Shown here piece after piece: positions 33,265 to 43,254 of a stretch of DNA of 64,000 nucleotides. Below the pieces are notes generated by a model. It saw nothing but the letters and a program-made list of their open reading frames with translations. It searched no databases and was not told where the DNA came from. The position numbers were made by a program, and so were the translations under genes. The DNA is from Clostridiales bacterium (GTDB taxonomy: Bacteria; Bacillota; Clostridia; Saccharofermentanales; Saccharofermentanaceae). How positions within the stretch are numbered: position 1 is the stretch's first letter; every line of letters starts with the position of its first letter. Where the stretch lies: positions 1 to 64,000 of the forward strand of contig JAFRST010000035.1 of the NCBI GenBank assembly GCA_017427465.1. Direction: 5' to 3'.

Positions 33265-35076
33265 TTATACCATAAGACTTTCTTTCAAAGCCTCTAAGAA
33301 CTTATCATTATCAGCTGTATCCTTGACTGCGATCCTTATAAACCGGTCGTTACCAAGCTTGGAAGTCAGGTCTTTGATCAGAATATTATGCTCATTTAAT
33401 AGTTTTTCGGTCAATTTGGACGCAGTTATGCCGGATGTAAGCTCAATAAGAAGGAAGTTAGCCTGAGAAGGAAGCACACGGATTCCCTCTATTTCAGACA
33501 GTTTTTTAACAAATCTGGCGCGTTCTGTACGGAATAAAACCTTCGCCTTCTCGTAATCCTTAATGTATTTGATATAGATCTGCAGATAGAATTCGGCAAA
33601 GGAATTGATGTTCCAAATAGATACATCCTTCTTGATCTCAGCGATGATATCCTTGTTGCCTGACGCAAGGATACCGAGCCTTAAGCCTGGAACTCCGTAC
33701 GATTTTGAGATCGACTTCATAAGATACAGATGAGGATTACCGGAGATAATATCCTGTACGAGCAGCGAACTGTCAGGATCATCGGCAAAATCAATGAACG
33801 ACTCATCAAGAACGATATTTACGCTATTTGTTTTGCCCCACTCAACAAGCCTAAGCATATCTGCTTTTGAAATGAAGTTGCCGGACGGGTTATCAGGATT
33901 GATTATTACTACGTTATCGACCTTGTTTTCAGTAAAGAAAGCCATAATGTCATCAGCCGTATAAGAATAATCCATACTGCTAACATCAAAGAAGACACTG
34001 TTATCTGCATTGAATCTGTGCGGATATTCTTCGAATGTAGGTCTGATAAAACCGGTCTTGCCATCTAAGAAGCCCAGCAGGCTCTTAATGAGTTCTGCAG
34101 CACCGTTACCTACCACGATGTTTTCCTGATGAATATTAAAGTAATTCCATGCAAGCAAAGAATTAACTCTCTGTCCGGAAGGATACTGGGTAAGAAGCGT
34201 CTGGAAGCTTGCGATCATCTCTTCGACCATCATATGAGGCGGAAAATACGGATTAACCAGATAGCAATAATCTACCAGCTTAGGGAATCTCCAGAAACCG
34301 CCGTATCTCTGTTCGATGAGCTTTAACCTTTTCGCCGGATCCTCGCAGAAAAGAGCTTCTGCGATATCAAGCTCCTGTACGTCATCTATCTCGTACCACT
34401 TCTCACCGTTCAATCTCTTGGCCTTGATCTCAGGATCATCGAGCATTGTTATGACCTTGAGGACCTGCTCATAGTACTCGTTGTTACCTAAAGCATTCTC
34501 GTATGCATCAAGGAAAGGAATATAGATCTTCTCGGAAAATCTTTGGCTGAATTTATAGATGTTTACAGTCTTATAATAGTCAACCACTTCTTTGTACTGA
34601 ACATTCTTACCTGAGATAAAGTCCTTGATGTTGTCATTCTCATCGACTCTAAGGCATGTACCGTTCATCCAGGATTCATACTTATCAACGAGGGCCAGAG
34701 TCTCTCTGGGGTCAGATAACAACTCGTCAATTACAGCATCTTCAAAGATAAGGTCTGACTCGAAAAGAAGTGTGTCGTCTTCTTTAAGATAGTCCTTTGC
34801 AAGAGCCAGTGAGTAAATGTTATTTGTCTTATCATATATCGGGTTATTTACGAAAATGATCGGAGTCTTGATCCCAAGAGTTCCGATGTAATCCATAAGG
34901 TGTTGGCCTTCATAACCGACCACAATTACTATACGTTCAAGCGAATACTTTTCGATCTGGTGAAGCATTCTGTCGATCAAAGAAACTCCGTTTACCTTGA
35001 CCATGCACTTGGTCTTGTTGGAAGTAAGCTCCTTAAGTCTTTTTCCCATACCTGCTGCAAGAATAATCGCCTGCAT
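33265..35076 (-). CDS. pntC: PntC-type cytidylyltransferase fused to a class I aminotransferase
   Basis: The 603-residue protein has two domains. Residues 1 to about 235 form a nucleotidyltransferase (IILAAGMGKRLKELTSNKTK, then LLFESDLIFED). From about 250 it is a HisC-like class I/II aminotransferase with VVGNGAAELIKSL, INPDNPSGNF, and the PLP Lys in SISKSYGVPGLRLG. This matches the described PntC-AEPT fusion, which makes 2-aminoethylphosphonate from phosphonoacetaldehyde and activates it as CMP-AEP. The product is the donor for adding AEP to lipids or glycans. The neighbouring LicD gene, 11 bases upstream in transcription order, would be the transferase. Substrate assignment rests on family and context. 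Confidence 0.9.
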   Translation of the reverse strand: MQAIILAAGMGKRLKELTSNKTKCMVKVNGVSLIDRMLHQIEKYSLERIVIVVGYEGQHLMDYIGTLGIKTPIIFVNNPIYDKTNNIYSLALAKDYLKEDDTLLFESDLIFEDAVIDELLSDPRETLALVDKYESWMNGTCLRVDENDNIKDFISGKNVQYKEVVDYYKTVNIYKFSQRFSEKIYIPFLDAYENALGNNEYYEQVLKVITMLDDPEIKAKRLNGEKWYEIDDVQELDIAEALFCEDPAKRLKLIEQRYGGFWRFPKLVDYCYLVNPYFPPHMMVEEMIASFQTLLTQYPSGQRVNSLLAWNYFNIHQENIVVGNGAAELIKSLLGFLDGKTGFIRPTFEEYPHRFNADNSVFFDVSSMDYSYTADDIMAFFTENKVDNVVIINPDNPSGNFISKADMLRLVEWGKTNSVNIVLDESFIDFADDPDSSLLVQDIISGNPHLYLMKSISKSYGVPGLRLGILASGNKDIIAEIKKDVSIWNINSFAEFYLQIYIKYIKDYEKAKVLFRTERARFVKKLSEIEGIRVLPSQANFLLIELTSGITASKLTEKLLNEHNILIKDLTSKLGNDRFIRIAVKDTADNDKFLEALKESLMV

Positions 35077-35087
35077 AATTTATCTCC

Positions 35088-35939
35088 TTAGAATTCCCAT
35101 ACTTCTGCCGGATCTTTTGCCACACGCTTATCTTCCGGCGGCAGCTTCATATAATCACCATATCGTGATGTAAGATAAGCATCGTAATCTTTTGTACCCA
35201 GGAACTTCCTGTCTTCGAACTCGTATTCAGCCAAATCGGTATGCCAAGACTTCGGGACACCATAACGCAGGCTGACAGCATTCTTACCTGAGCCATATAC
35301 CTGGCTTCTCTCCTTACCGCCTGAGGGCAATGTAAGAACACGGACAGGTTTATTACTGGAGTTCTTGCTCTTCTTGGCAGCCCTTGCCAGATTTTTATAT
35401 ACGATCGATACCGGTATCTTTGAGATCAGCTTCCATCTGAGCTGCTTACTGTTAGCTACAGCCACTCTTGACCATAAGATCTTTCTTAACAGGAACCACT
35501 TAAAATCATTAAGTTGCTGACCGATCGCAGAATTCGGTATGTCATCGACCGGCATGATATCAATATATACCCCTGTCTTACAGTGAATATGTGACTGTCC
35601 TTCTCTTACAAATGTAGTGCCTGTACGGCGGACTTTACCATATCCCCACAGATAATCGGGATCAGTATCGTGATCCTGAAAGAAGCAAATAGAAGGATCC
35701 ATCTCATTAGCAACCTTCTTAAACTTCTCATACTCCTCCCTGAGCATTCCGATATCCGCGTCATTATCCCACGGGATAAAACCCTTGTGCCTTACGGCAC
35801 CCAAAAGTGTTCCACAGGTTATCGAATACATGATGTTATGCTTTCTGCACACCCTGTCGAACTCTGACATCAGTTCAAGTTGAATGTCCTGTAAGCGCTT
35901 GAGATCATCACCGCTTACTATTCCTGAGCCTTTTTTCAT
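35088..35939 (-). CDS. licD: LicD-family phosphotransferase
   Basis: The 283-residue protein has the LicD signature CGTLLGAVRHKGFIPWDND followed by ADIGM, the active-site acidic cluster of this nucleotidyltransferase-like fold, and a C-terminal LAEYEFEDRKFLGTKDYDAYL with RYGDYMKLPPEDKR. LicD proteins move phosphocholine or similar groups from a CDP carrier to sugars. Here the next genes make CMP-activated aminoethylphosphonate, so AEP transfer to a polysaccharide sugar is the likely role. It begins 16 bases after rmlA ends. Two other LicD proteins occur in the second glycan operon, but this one is more distant from them than they are from each other. Confidence 0.88.
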   Translation of the reverse strand: MKKGSGIVSGDDLKRLQDIQLELMSEFDRVCRKHNIMYSITCGTLLGAVRHKGFIPWDNDADIGMLREEYEKFKKVANEMDPSICFFQDHDTDPDYLWGYGKVRRTGTTFVREGQSHIHCKTGVYIDIMPVDDIPNSAIGQQLNDFKWFLLRKILWSRVAVANSKQLRWKLISKIPVSIVYKNLARAAKKSKNSSNKPVRVLTLPSGGKERSQVYGSGKNAVSLRYGVPKSWHTDLAEYEFEDRKFLGTKDYDAYLTSRYGDYMKLPPEDKRVAKDPAEVWEF

Positions 35940-35955
35940 TAGCTCCTCCCCAAAA

Positions 35956-36843
35956 TTAATATCTTATCTTGCCTTCGGCTACAGCCTTCAGATGTTCTCC
36001 GTAGGGGCTCTTGCCATAAGCTTTTGCACTTTCCATCAGCTTTTCCTTATCGATAAAGCCATTGATATAAGCTATCTCCTCAGGAGCGGAGATCGTAATT
36101 CCCTGCCTTGTCTGAATCATCTGCACAAATTCTCCGGCCTGTAGAAGGCTCTGCATCGTACCCGTATCAAGCCATGCAAACCCGCGGCTTAAAAGCTTAA
36201 CATCGAGAAGTCCGTCATTAAGATACATCTCGTTTAATGTTGTGATCTCAAGCTCTCCTCTGGCTGAAGGCTTGATCTGATTTGCTCTGTCAGACACACC
36301 GGCAGGATAAATATACAAACCGGTAACAGCATAGTTACTCTTAGGTTTCTCAGGTTTTTCTTCTATCGACAGAGCATGTCCTTCACTATCGAATTCTACT
36401 ACGCCGAATCTCTCCGGATCAGGCACATAGTAACCGAACACAGTGGCCCTGCCGTTTTCTTCTGCGTTAGCTACAGCTGACTTAAGAATGGATCTGAAAC
36501 CCATACCATAAAATATATTGTCGCCTAATACCATCGCTCCGGCTTCGCCATTGAGAAATTCTTCTCCGAGGATAAATGCCTGGGCAAGGCCGTCGGGACT
36601 AGGCTGAACCTTATATGAGAGATTAATTCCGAACTGGCTTCCGTCTCCAAGAAGGGCTTCAAATCTGGGCGTGTCATCAGGTGTGCTGATGATGAGGATA
36701 TCCTTGATCCCGGCCAACATAAGAGTCGACAACGGATAATAGATCATCGGCTTATCATAGATCGGCAAAAGCTGCTTGGATGTAACTTTTGTGAGCGGGT
36801 AAAGCCTTGTACCTGAGCCGCCGGCTAATACTATTCCCTTCAT
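35956..36843 (-). CDS. rmlA: Glucose-1-phosphate thymidylyltransferase RmlA
   Basis: The 295-residue protein has the RmlA signature [20 protein letters not shown] and [12 protein letters not shown], with VLGDNIFYG and GFAWLDTGT later. It makes dTDP-glucose from glucose-1-phosphate and dTTP, the first step to dTDP-rhamnose. It is last of the four rml genes in transcription order (B, D, C, A), 12 bases after rmlC. The length is typical of the short RmlA form. Confidence 0.96.
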   Translation of the reverse strand: MKGIVLAGGSGTRLYPLTKVTSKQLLPIYDKPMIYYPLSTLMLAGIKDILIISTPDDTPRFEALLGDGSQFGINLSYKVQPSPDGLAQAFILGEEFLNGEAGAMVLGDNIFYGMGFRSILKSAVANAEENGRATVFGYYVPDPERFGVVEFDSEGHALSIEEKPEKPKSNYAVTGLYIYPAGVSDRANQIKPSARGELEITTLNEMYLNDGLLDVKLLSRGFAWLDTGTMQSLLQAGEFVQMIQTRQGITISAPEEIAYINGFIDKEKLMESAKAYGKSPYGEHLKAVAEGKIRY

Positions 36844-36855
36844 ACTATATCCTCC

Positions 36856-37422
36856 TTAGAGCCACTTGGATGCCCAGGAGAAATCCTGGGTCTTAAACGA
36901 TTCATGCTTCTCATCTTTCTCACTGGTCTTATATTCACAATCAAGCTTAGGCCAGTCAACTGCTATAGTCTCATCATTCCACGGCACTCCGCCTTCAGAT
37001 GTCGGATCATAAATATCGGTACATTTATATACGAAGTTCGCTGTATCGGAAAGGACCAGGAATCCGTGAGCAAAGCCTTCAGGAATATAGAACATATTCT
37101 TTTTTTCTGAGCTCAACGTTACTCCTACCCACTGGCCATAAGTCTCAGAGCCGGGTCTGACATCAACTGAAACGTCAAAGACTTCACCGTTAGTAACACG
37201 TACAAGTTTGCCCTGAGTATGCTCTTTTTGGAAATGAAGTCCTCGCAAGACACCCTTTGTGCTTGAACTCTCATTATCCTGTACGAATTCTTTATCAATT
37301 CCTATAGCAGCGTAATCTGTCTTTTTGTATGTTTCCATGAAATATCCCCGGCTGTCACCAAACACCTGAGGTTGGATGATAACCACTCCGGGGAGCTTAG
37401 TTTTCTCGAATGTAAAAGCCAT
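36856..37422 (-). CDS. rmlC: dTDP-4-dehydrorhamnose 3,5-epimerase RmlC
   Basis: The 188-residue cupin protein has VFGDSRGYFMETY, QDNESSSTKGVLRGLHFQ with the catalytic His, and SVDVRPGSETYGQWVGV. The IPEGFAHGFLVLSD segment completes the active site. It epimerises dTDP-4-keto-6-deoxyglucose at C3 and C5. Its start overlaps the last base of rmlD. Length and motifs are standard. Confidence 0.96.
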   Translation of the reverse strand: MAFTFEKTKLPGVVIIQPQVFGDSRGYFMETYKKTDYAAIGIDKEFVQDNESSSTKGVLRGLHFQKEHTQGKLVRVTNGEVFDVSVDVRPGSETYGQWVGVTLSSEKKNMFYIPEGFAHGFLVLSDTANFVYKCTDIYDPTSEGGVPWNDETIAVDWPKLDCEYKTSEKDEKHESFKTQDFSWASKWL

Positions 37423-38339
37423 TAAATAGCTGCCTCCTCTAAATATCTTCTAACGGCATCTTTCCAGTCAGGCAAGGGCTCAAAGCCGTTTGCGGCAAGC
37501 TTGGACTTATCGAGTCTGGAATTCGAAGGCCTTGCTGCCTTTGAAAGACCATATTCTTCAGTGGTAACAGGTATAACTGTTGTAGTTAATCCGTATTGTT
37601 TATAAAACTCAACACAGAAATCGTACCAGGAGATATATCCGCCTTCGTTAGTCGCGTGATAATATCCGTACTTCTCTGTCTCTATCATGTCGACCAAAAG
37701 TCTCGAGAGATCCAAAGTATATGTAGGTGTGCCTATCTGGTCGTTTACGACTCTGACTGTATCGTGTGTCTTGCCGACATTGATCATGGTCTTAATGAAA
37801 TTCTTACCGTTAAGGCCGAATACCCAGGCTATTCTTACAATAAAATATTTCTCCAGCGTGCCTGATACCGCTAACTCGCCGTCAAGCTTACTCTGTCCAT
37901 AAACATTGAGCGGAGCATAGCACTTATCGTCAGGCTCCCAAGGTCTTTCCCCTTTACCGTCGAAAACATAATCGGTAGAAAGGTAAAGCATCTTGCAATC
38001 AACTGATTTCGCAGCTTCAGCTATATATTTTGTGCCGATAGCATTGATCGCATGGACCTTTTCTTTATTCTCTTCATCTTCAGCCGCGTCTACTGCTGTC
38101 CAGGCTGCACAATGGATAATCGCATCAGGTCTGATCTCTTCGATAACCGAGAAGACAGCGTCCTTATCAGTAATATCCAGCTGCACATAAGGAGCCGAAA
38201 TAACACTGCTTCCGTCTGCAACACCTGAATATACAGGCTGTATATCAGAACCGTACGCTTCATGTCCTCTGGCGATCGCGTTATTTACTACATCATGACC
38301 TAACTGTCCGCAAACGCCTGTTACGAAAATCTTCATCAT
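37422..38339 (-). CDS. rmlD: dTDP-4-dehydrorhamnose reductase RmlD
   Basis: The 305-residue extended SDR has the N-terminal VTGVCGQLGHDVV nucleotide loop, LYLSTDYVFDGKGE, the catalytic Y-x-x-x-K in VYGQSKLDGE and RPSNSRLDKSKL at the C-terminus. It reduces the keto-rhamnose intermediate with NAD(P)H to give dTDP-L-rhamnose. There are two adjacent ATGs; the second (38336) is better spaced from GGAG. It is 12 bases from rmlB. Confidence 0.95.
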   Translation of the reverse strand: MMKIFVTGVCGQLGHDVVNNAIARGHEAYGSDIQPVYSGVADGSSVISAPYVQLDITDKDAVFSVIEEIRPDAIIHCAAWTAVDAAEDEENKEKVHAINAIGTKYIAEAAKSVDCKMLYLSTDYVFDGKGERPWEPDDKCYAPLNVYGQSKLDGELAVSGTLEKYFIVRIAWVFGLNGKNFIKTMINVGKTHDTVRVVNDQIGTPTYTLDLSRLLVDMIETEKYGYYHATNEGGYISWYDFCVEFYKQYGLTTTVIPVTTEEYGLSKAARPSNSRLDKSKLAANGFEPLPDWKDAVRRYLEEAAI

Positions 38340-38351
38340 CTGTCTCCGGAT

Positions 38352-39371
38352 TTACCTGTTGCCGTACATCTTGTCATAGTAGTTCTGATACTCACCTGAG
38401 ATGATCTCTTCCCACCACGATCTGTTATCAAGATACCACTGAATTGTCTTTTTTATACCGTCAGCAAATTTTGTCTCGGGGAGCCAACCCAGTTCGTTAT
38501 GGATCTTGGTAGGATCGATGGCATATCTTAAGTCATGACCCTTGCGGTCAGTAACATAGGTTATGAGACTCTCATCTTTGCCGAGCTCCTTGATAATGAG
38601 CTTAACGATATCGATATTGGCCATCTCGTTATGTCCGCCAACGTTGTAAACTTCACCAATAGTCCCCTTCCGTACAATAAGATCAATTGCCTTGCAGTGA
38701 TCCTCTACATAGAGCCAGTCACGTACATTCTTGCCTTCTCCGTAAACCGGGAGAGGCTTGTTGTTAAGACAGTTTGCGATCATAAGAGGAATTAACTTCT
38801 CAGGGAAATGATAAGGTCCATAGTTATTAGAACAACGGCTGATCGTTACGGGCAATCCATATGTTCTGTAATATGCCATGACAAGCAAATCAGCACCTGC
38901 TTTGGAAGAACTGTAAGGACTGCTAGTATGAATTGGTGTAGTCTCAGTAAAGAACAGATCAGGGCGGTCTAACGGAAGATCACCGTATACCTCATCAGTA
39001 CTTACCTGATGGTATCTGATATTTCCGTAAGCTCTGCAGGCATCCATCATGGTAGCAGTACCGATGATGTTTGTCTGAAGGAAGATTCCCGGATCTTCAA
39101 TACTTCTGTCAACATGACTCTCAGCAGCGAAGTTGATTACGACATCAGGCTTCTCTTCTTCAAACAATGCCATAACACCTTCCCTGTCACAGATATCGAG
39201 CTTTACGAATCTGAAGTTCGGATTATCCATGACCGGAGCAAGAGTACTTAAGTTTCCGGCGTAAGTAAGTTTGTCAATACAGACAACTCTGTCTTCAGGA
39301 TGCTCTTTGAGATGGTAATGCACGAAGTTTCCGCCGATAAATCCGGCTCCGCCTGTAACGAAAATTGTCAT
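38352..39371 (-). CDS. rmlB: dTDP-glucose 4,6-dehydratase RmlB
   Basis: The 339-residue extended SDR has VTGGAGFIGGNFVHY, FAAESHVDRSI, the STDEVYGDLP segment with the acid-base Asp and Glu, and the catalytic YSSSKAGAD. It converts dTDP-glucose to dTDP-4-keto-6-deoxyglucose. It is first of the rml block in transcription order and follows the CDP-glycerol-type transferase gene by 27 bases. Confidence 0.96.
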   Translation of the reverse strand: MTIFVTGGAGFIGGNFVHYHLKEHPEDRVVCIDKLTYAGNLSTLAPVMDNPNFRFVKLDICDREGVMALFEEEKPDVVINFAAESHVDRSIEDPGIFLQTNIIGTATMMDACRAYGNIRYHQVSTDEVYGDLPLDRPDLFFTETTPIHTSSPYSSSKAGADLLVMAYYRTYGLPVTISRCSNNYGPYHFPEKLIPLMIANCLNNKPLPVYGEGKNVRDWLYVEDHCKAIDLIVRKGTIGEVYNVGGHNEMANIDIVKLIIKELGKDESLITYVTDRKGHDLRYAIDPTKIHNELGWLPETKFADGIKKTIQWYLDNRSWWEEIISGEYQNYYDKMYGNR

Positions 39372-39398
39372 TTACAGATCCTCCAAAATATATTAATG

Positions 39399-40577
39399 CT
39401 ATTCTCTGCCTTCAGCCTTCTTCTTAAGCTTGCGCACAGGCTCATAGAAGAAATGGAACAGCTTGGACCGCTTGTTATAATTGTAATACATCTCTCTTTT
39501 AATACATTCATGTCTGTGGAACTTCAATTGCTTTTTGGGAACCTTTTCCTCAGGCCTACGCTTCAGGGCCTCATAACGCACGGGCCTGCCTTCCACACAA
39601 TCATCAATGACGTCCATGATGATTTTCGCGCTTCCGCCTATGTTACCGAAGGTCGCCTCTCTGAAAGCATTTACTTTGCTTACATAGTCCCCGTAGCTGC
39701 CTAGGATTCCCGATATAAAATCCGTAAGTTCTTCTTTTGTCGTCATGAAAACAAAGTCGTAATCGCACTCCGGGAATCTCTTCGGGTCTGTATCAGGAAT
39801 AAGCCAGTTGGAAACGGACACAGCAGGAATACCCATCATCGTTGCTTCACACATGGTGCTTGATTCTTCTGAGACCAATACGTCGCTGGCCATAATAGCT
39901 TCGAATATATTCGTGGTCGGATCAAGTATCGTTACTTCAACAATATCCTTATGCATTTCCGACATTCTTAAAACTTCATGGTAGTGAGCATAGTATTGAG
40001 GGCTATAGTTAGGATCAACGTTTCCCTGCTTGATCAAAATATTGACATCAAGCTTTAACATCGACTGAACAAAATCATCCTGCTTGTTATCATTCTCCCA
40101 TGCGGGTGCATAAAGGATAGTAGGCTTTTTATCGTCAATGCCGTGCTTTCTGTTGAATTCTTTCTTATAGCTCTCACGATCGATACCCGCGTAATTGTCA
40201 GCCTTTGGCCAGCCGGCTTTATACATACCCTTCCTGGGATTCGCGTAATACCACTGAGAACACTGATTCCAGTTATTGACCCACTGGTTGCTCGGGAGAA
40301 ATCCGATATCATACTTATTCCATGGTTCACGAAGCCAGAGATCAGGCCAGTTGCCGTACTGCTGGATAATGTCGTGAAGCATTATCAAGGAAAACTTTGA
40401 GAACTGCGGGAAGTTTACATGCTGGCAATAGAAACCGATCTCGCATTTTGCGAATTTATCATCGGTCAGAGTAACCTTATATCCTCTTTTCGAAGCTTCA
40501 TCAGCAATCGGCTTGAAGATGGATTTCTCTGCACTGTCAGAATATATTAGTGTGAGATCTTTCTTTAGATGCTTCAT
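39399..40577 (-). CDS. CDP-glycerol glycerophosphotransferase-like protein, divergent
   Basis: The 392-residue protein resembles the C-terminal catalytic domain of TagB/TagF-type phosphotransferases: TILYAPAWENDNKQDD in the place of the usual YAPTWR, and VLVSEESSTMCEATMMGIPAVSV in the place of DYSS..FD. It would transfer a phospho-alcohol to a glycan, though the divergent motifs leave a different sugar or substrate possible. It lies between wzx (2 bases after its stop) and rmlB. The C-terminal 60 residues are very basic, suggesting membrane or anionic polymer contact. A clear family member is encoded at 43244. Confidence 0.7.
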   Translation of the reverse strand: MKHLKKDLTLIYSDSAEKSIFKPIADEASKRGYKVTLTDDKFAKCEIGFYCQHVNFPQFSKFSLIMLHDIIQQYGNWPDLWLREPWNKYDIGFLPSNQWVNNWNQCSQWYYANPRKGMYKAGWPKADNYAGIDRESYKKEFNRKHGIDDKKPTILYAPAWENDNKQDDFVQSMLKLDVNILIKQGNVDPNYSPQYYAHYHEVLRMSEMHKDIVEVTILDPTTNIFEAIMASDVLVSEESSTMCEATMMGIPAVSVSNWLIPDTDPKRFPECDYDFVFMTTKEELTDFISGILGSYGDYVSKVNAFREATFGNIGGSAKIIMDVIDDCVEGRPVRYEALKRRPEEKVPKKQLKFHRHECIKREMYYNYNKRSKLFHFFYEPVRKLKKKAEGRE

Positions 40578-40579
40578 TT

Positions 40580-42016
40580 TTATTTCCTTTTCTTCATTGT
40601 GCTCATCATATCAACGATCTTCTTCCTGAATACGATCACCAGAATGAGCAGTGACGCGATCAGAGAATATCTCATAACAGGATACTGATATGTATACAGA
40701 CTTAGAAAAACGATGCCTGTCAGCAAGACCGTAAACAGGATAATGAACTTGAGGTTATATACCTGCTCCTTAATGCTTTGCTTCTTCAGTACTATCTTCA
40801 TAAAGACTAAGTGCATTACCATGAACAAGACATAACTTATCAGCGTTGTATATGCGGCTGCTATATATCCAAACACCGGAATAAGCCATGCATTAAGGAT
40901 CAGATTTGATACTGCTCCGATAACTGAAGCAGCCATTACGTATTTTGTTGCTCCGTAATAGAACTCGATACTTGCAAACATATCATAGACAAACGTGAAG
41001 AACACACCGAGTGTTACAACAGGTATTACAAATACTGCTTCCTTGTAATCAGCCGTTCCGATAAGCATTATCTCGGGAGCCAGCAAAGCTATAAGCATGA
41101 CAATGCCGCCCATAAGAACAACAAGATAATTAGATATCTTACTGATCCTGTTATAGATCTTAGCTTTCAGCTGCTCATATAACCACGGTACCCTTGAGCC
41201 GTTAATAGCTGTAATAACCACATTGATCGCAGACGCGATCTGATACGGAAAACTGTAGATACCGGCATCGCTTTCACCGCAATAATACTTGATCATGATC
41301 TTGTCGGACTGACCGAGCACAATGAGACTTAAGTAATGCGGGATAAGCGGCACATTAAACTTGACGGCATATTTCCAGTAACCCTTATTGAAGAAGCATT
41401 TGCCCTTAAAGAAGTGATAAACATAGAACACAAGTCCTACTGCGCACTGGACTATAAGGAAACCGAGGACCAGCGCGAGTTCTCTTAAGTCTGTTAAATA
41501 GAACAATGCAAGACTTAATGCCGGAGTCATCAGTGATACTATAGCCGTAACAATGACCATCGACTTGTACTTGTACTCAACTCTTTGTCTTGTACCCCAG
41601 AAAGAGAATGCCGGATAAACAATAAAATAGAGGAACAACAGGAGCATGTACTTAGTATTAAGTCCGATGAGAGGATTAACCAGACCTCTTGTAAAGACAT
41701 AGATGCCGAATAAAGCAATCGTGATCAAGGTGCCTAGTCCCTGCATGGACGAAGTATATCTGTCTCTGTCATCCTTGTTATCTACAAGTGTCTTGGTATA
41801 AACACCGGCATAAAGATTAAGAGATGCAATAACGATCAGAATATCTCGCCATGACTGGAAGATATTCCACTCGCCGTATTCAGCCGTTGTGAGGAGTCTG
41901 ATATATACCGGCACAACGATAAAGGATATGCCCTTCTGGAAGAAGTTACATACCGCATACCATATTGATGCCTTGGCCTGAACAGGCATGTTTCTGTATT
42001 TATCTATAACACTCAT
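40580..42016 (-). CDS. wzx: Polysaccharide flippase, Wzx/MATE-like
   Basis: The 478-residue protein has about twelve to fourteen transmembrane helices and the polysaccharide-transporter pattern: ASIWYAVCNFFQKGISFIVV with RLLTTAEYGEWN at the N-terminus and ESDAGIYSFPYQIAS in the middle. Wzx proteins move undecaprenyl-linked repeat units across the membrane. It lies two bases after the Wzy-like gene, so a complete Wzx/Wzy pair is present in this operon. Confidence 0.9.
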   Translation of the reverse strand: MSVIDKYRNMPVQAKASIWYAVCNFFQKGISFIVVPVYIRLLTTAEYGEWNIFQSWRDILIVIASLNLYAGVYTKTLVDNKDDRDRYTSSMQGLGTLITIALFGIYVFTRGLVNPLIGLNTKYMLLLFLYFIVYPAFSFWGTRQRVEYKYKSMVIVTAIVSLMTPALSLALFYLTDLRELALVLGFLIVQCAVGLVFYVYHFFKGKCFFNKGYWKYAVKFNVPLIPHYLSLIVLGQSDKIMIKYYCGESDAGIYSFPYQIASAINVVITAINGSRVPWLYEQLKAKIYNRISKISNYLVVLMGGIVMLIALLAPEIMLIGTADYKEAVFVIPVVTLGVFFTFVYDMFASIEFYYGATKYVMAASVIGAVSNLILNAWLIPVFGYIAAAYTTLISYVLFMVMHLVFMKIVLKKQSIKEQVYNLKFIILFTVLLTGIVFLSLYTYQYPVMRYSLIASLLILVIVFRKKIVDMMSTMKKRK

Positions 42017-42018
42017 GT

Positions 42019-43254
42019 TTATCTTTTATATGAAGACAGAAGTCTTATATCAAAATTATCCATTGCGATCTTTCTGTCTGAAATTGGTATAGTTATCTTC
42101 GAAAAATAATAAATAACGAATGGATTTAATGCGAAATCTATTACGTACGGTTCAAACACAAAAACCATTCCCAGGATAAGGACTATAGCCGCAAAGCTGT
42201 AATCCTTTAGAAATACAGCTTTCTTGATCGCAGCCGTATACATGAAAAGAACGAACGCCGTGAAAATCAGTCCGAATTCCAATGCAATCTGCAAAAAGCC
42301 GTTATCAACATAGAAATAATCATTTCCTTCCGCCAAACCGAACAGCAAAGTGCTTGAACCGATCCACTGCAGTTTGTTACCGCCAAGATGAAGGCCGTAT
42401 CTGTCGATTGCTTTCTTACCGAGTTCAAGTCGTCCGGTTACGAATCTGTTTAACTTATACAGAAACGGATTACTCGATTTGAAAATCAATATCAGAGCGA
42501 TTCCTGCAACGATCAATACAAGGAAAGCCGTCAGTAACAGATAATAGTCACGCTTCCTGTTTTTCTTAAAAAATCTGATCTTTCTGTCTGATTTTGAATA
42601 GAAATAGTAAATGGCGCCGTATGCAATGATCATAAATGTGATCGCCATGGAAAATACTGTGTGAGTCTTTACATAGACAAACCAGTTGACCGCAGACAGG
42701 ATAATGGCAAGAACCGGATCTAAGGCTCTCTTCCTTAAGTAAAGGAGTTCAAGGCTCATAAAGAGCAGATTGTAAGATGCTCTGTTTACCCAGCCGTAAC
42801 CGAGATAGCTTCTGATCCTTCCGACTTCCACTACTTCACCGCTTCCCATAATACCGAGCAAGGCAAGCGACAGATAGATAACAAAAGTTGTTGCCTGGAT
42901 AAAAAGGAATATTTTTACGATCTTCCTAAAATCAGTCTTTACTGCCGTTGCGATCAAAACAAAATAGAATATCGGGAGCTTTTGAGGCCCCGTATACATG
43001 GCATATACGGATAATACCAACATAATTCCTGCTGCAAAAAGAAAATTCCGGCTTAATCTGGATAAAGTAAAAAAATGCAAAATGCAGAACAGATAAGCGG
43101 CATATTTCAGAAGCTTGAGCACAATCAGCATAGGACTGTTTGCAAGAGACCACTCATTGAACATGAATGATGACTGCAGGTTCATAGAGAGAACATACAG
43201 GAAAATACCCACGTAATAAAATATACTTTTTGATCTCTGCATCTCAAACAACAT
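42019..43254 (-). CDS. wzy: O-antigen-polymerase-like membrane protein (Wzy)
   Basis: The 411-residue protein has about ten to eleven transmembrane helices and one large extracytoplasmic loop containing RLELGKKAIDRYGLHLGGNK, the plan of Wzy polymerases. These join repeat units outside the membrane. It follows a CDP-glycerol-type transferase gene, overlapping it by 11 bases if the ATG at 43254 is used; an ATG at 43242 directly after that stop is equally likely, and neither has a clear ribosome site. Primary sequence conservation in this family is low, so the call rests on topology and context. Confidence 0.75.
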   Translation of the reverse strand: MLFEMQRSKSIFYYVGIFLYVLSMNLQSSFMFNEWSLANSPMLIVLKLLKYAAYLFCILHFFTLSRLSRNFLFAAGIMLVLSVYAMYTGPQKLPIFYFVLIATAVKTDFRKIVKIFLFIQATTFVIYLSLALLGIMGSGEVVEVGRIRSYLGYGWVNRASYNLLFMSLELLYLRKRALDPVLAIILSAVNWFVYVKTHTVFSMAITFMIIAYGAIYYFYSKSDRKIRFFKKNRKRDYYLLLTAFLVLIVAGIALILIFKSSNPFLYKLNRFVTGRLELGKKAIDRYGLHLGGNKLQWIGSSTLLFGLAEGNDYFYVDNGFLQIALEFGLIFTAFVLFMYTAAIKKAVFLKDYSFAAIVLILGMVFVFEPYVIDFALNPFVIYYFSKITIPISDRKIAMDNFDIRLLSSYKR

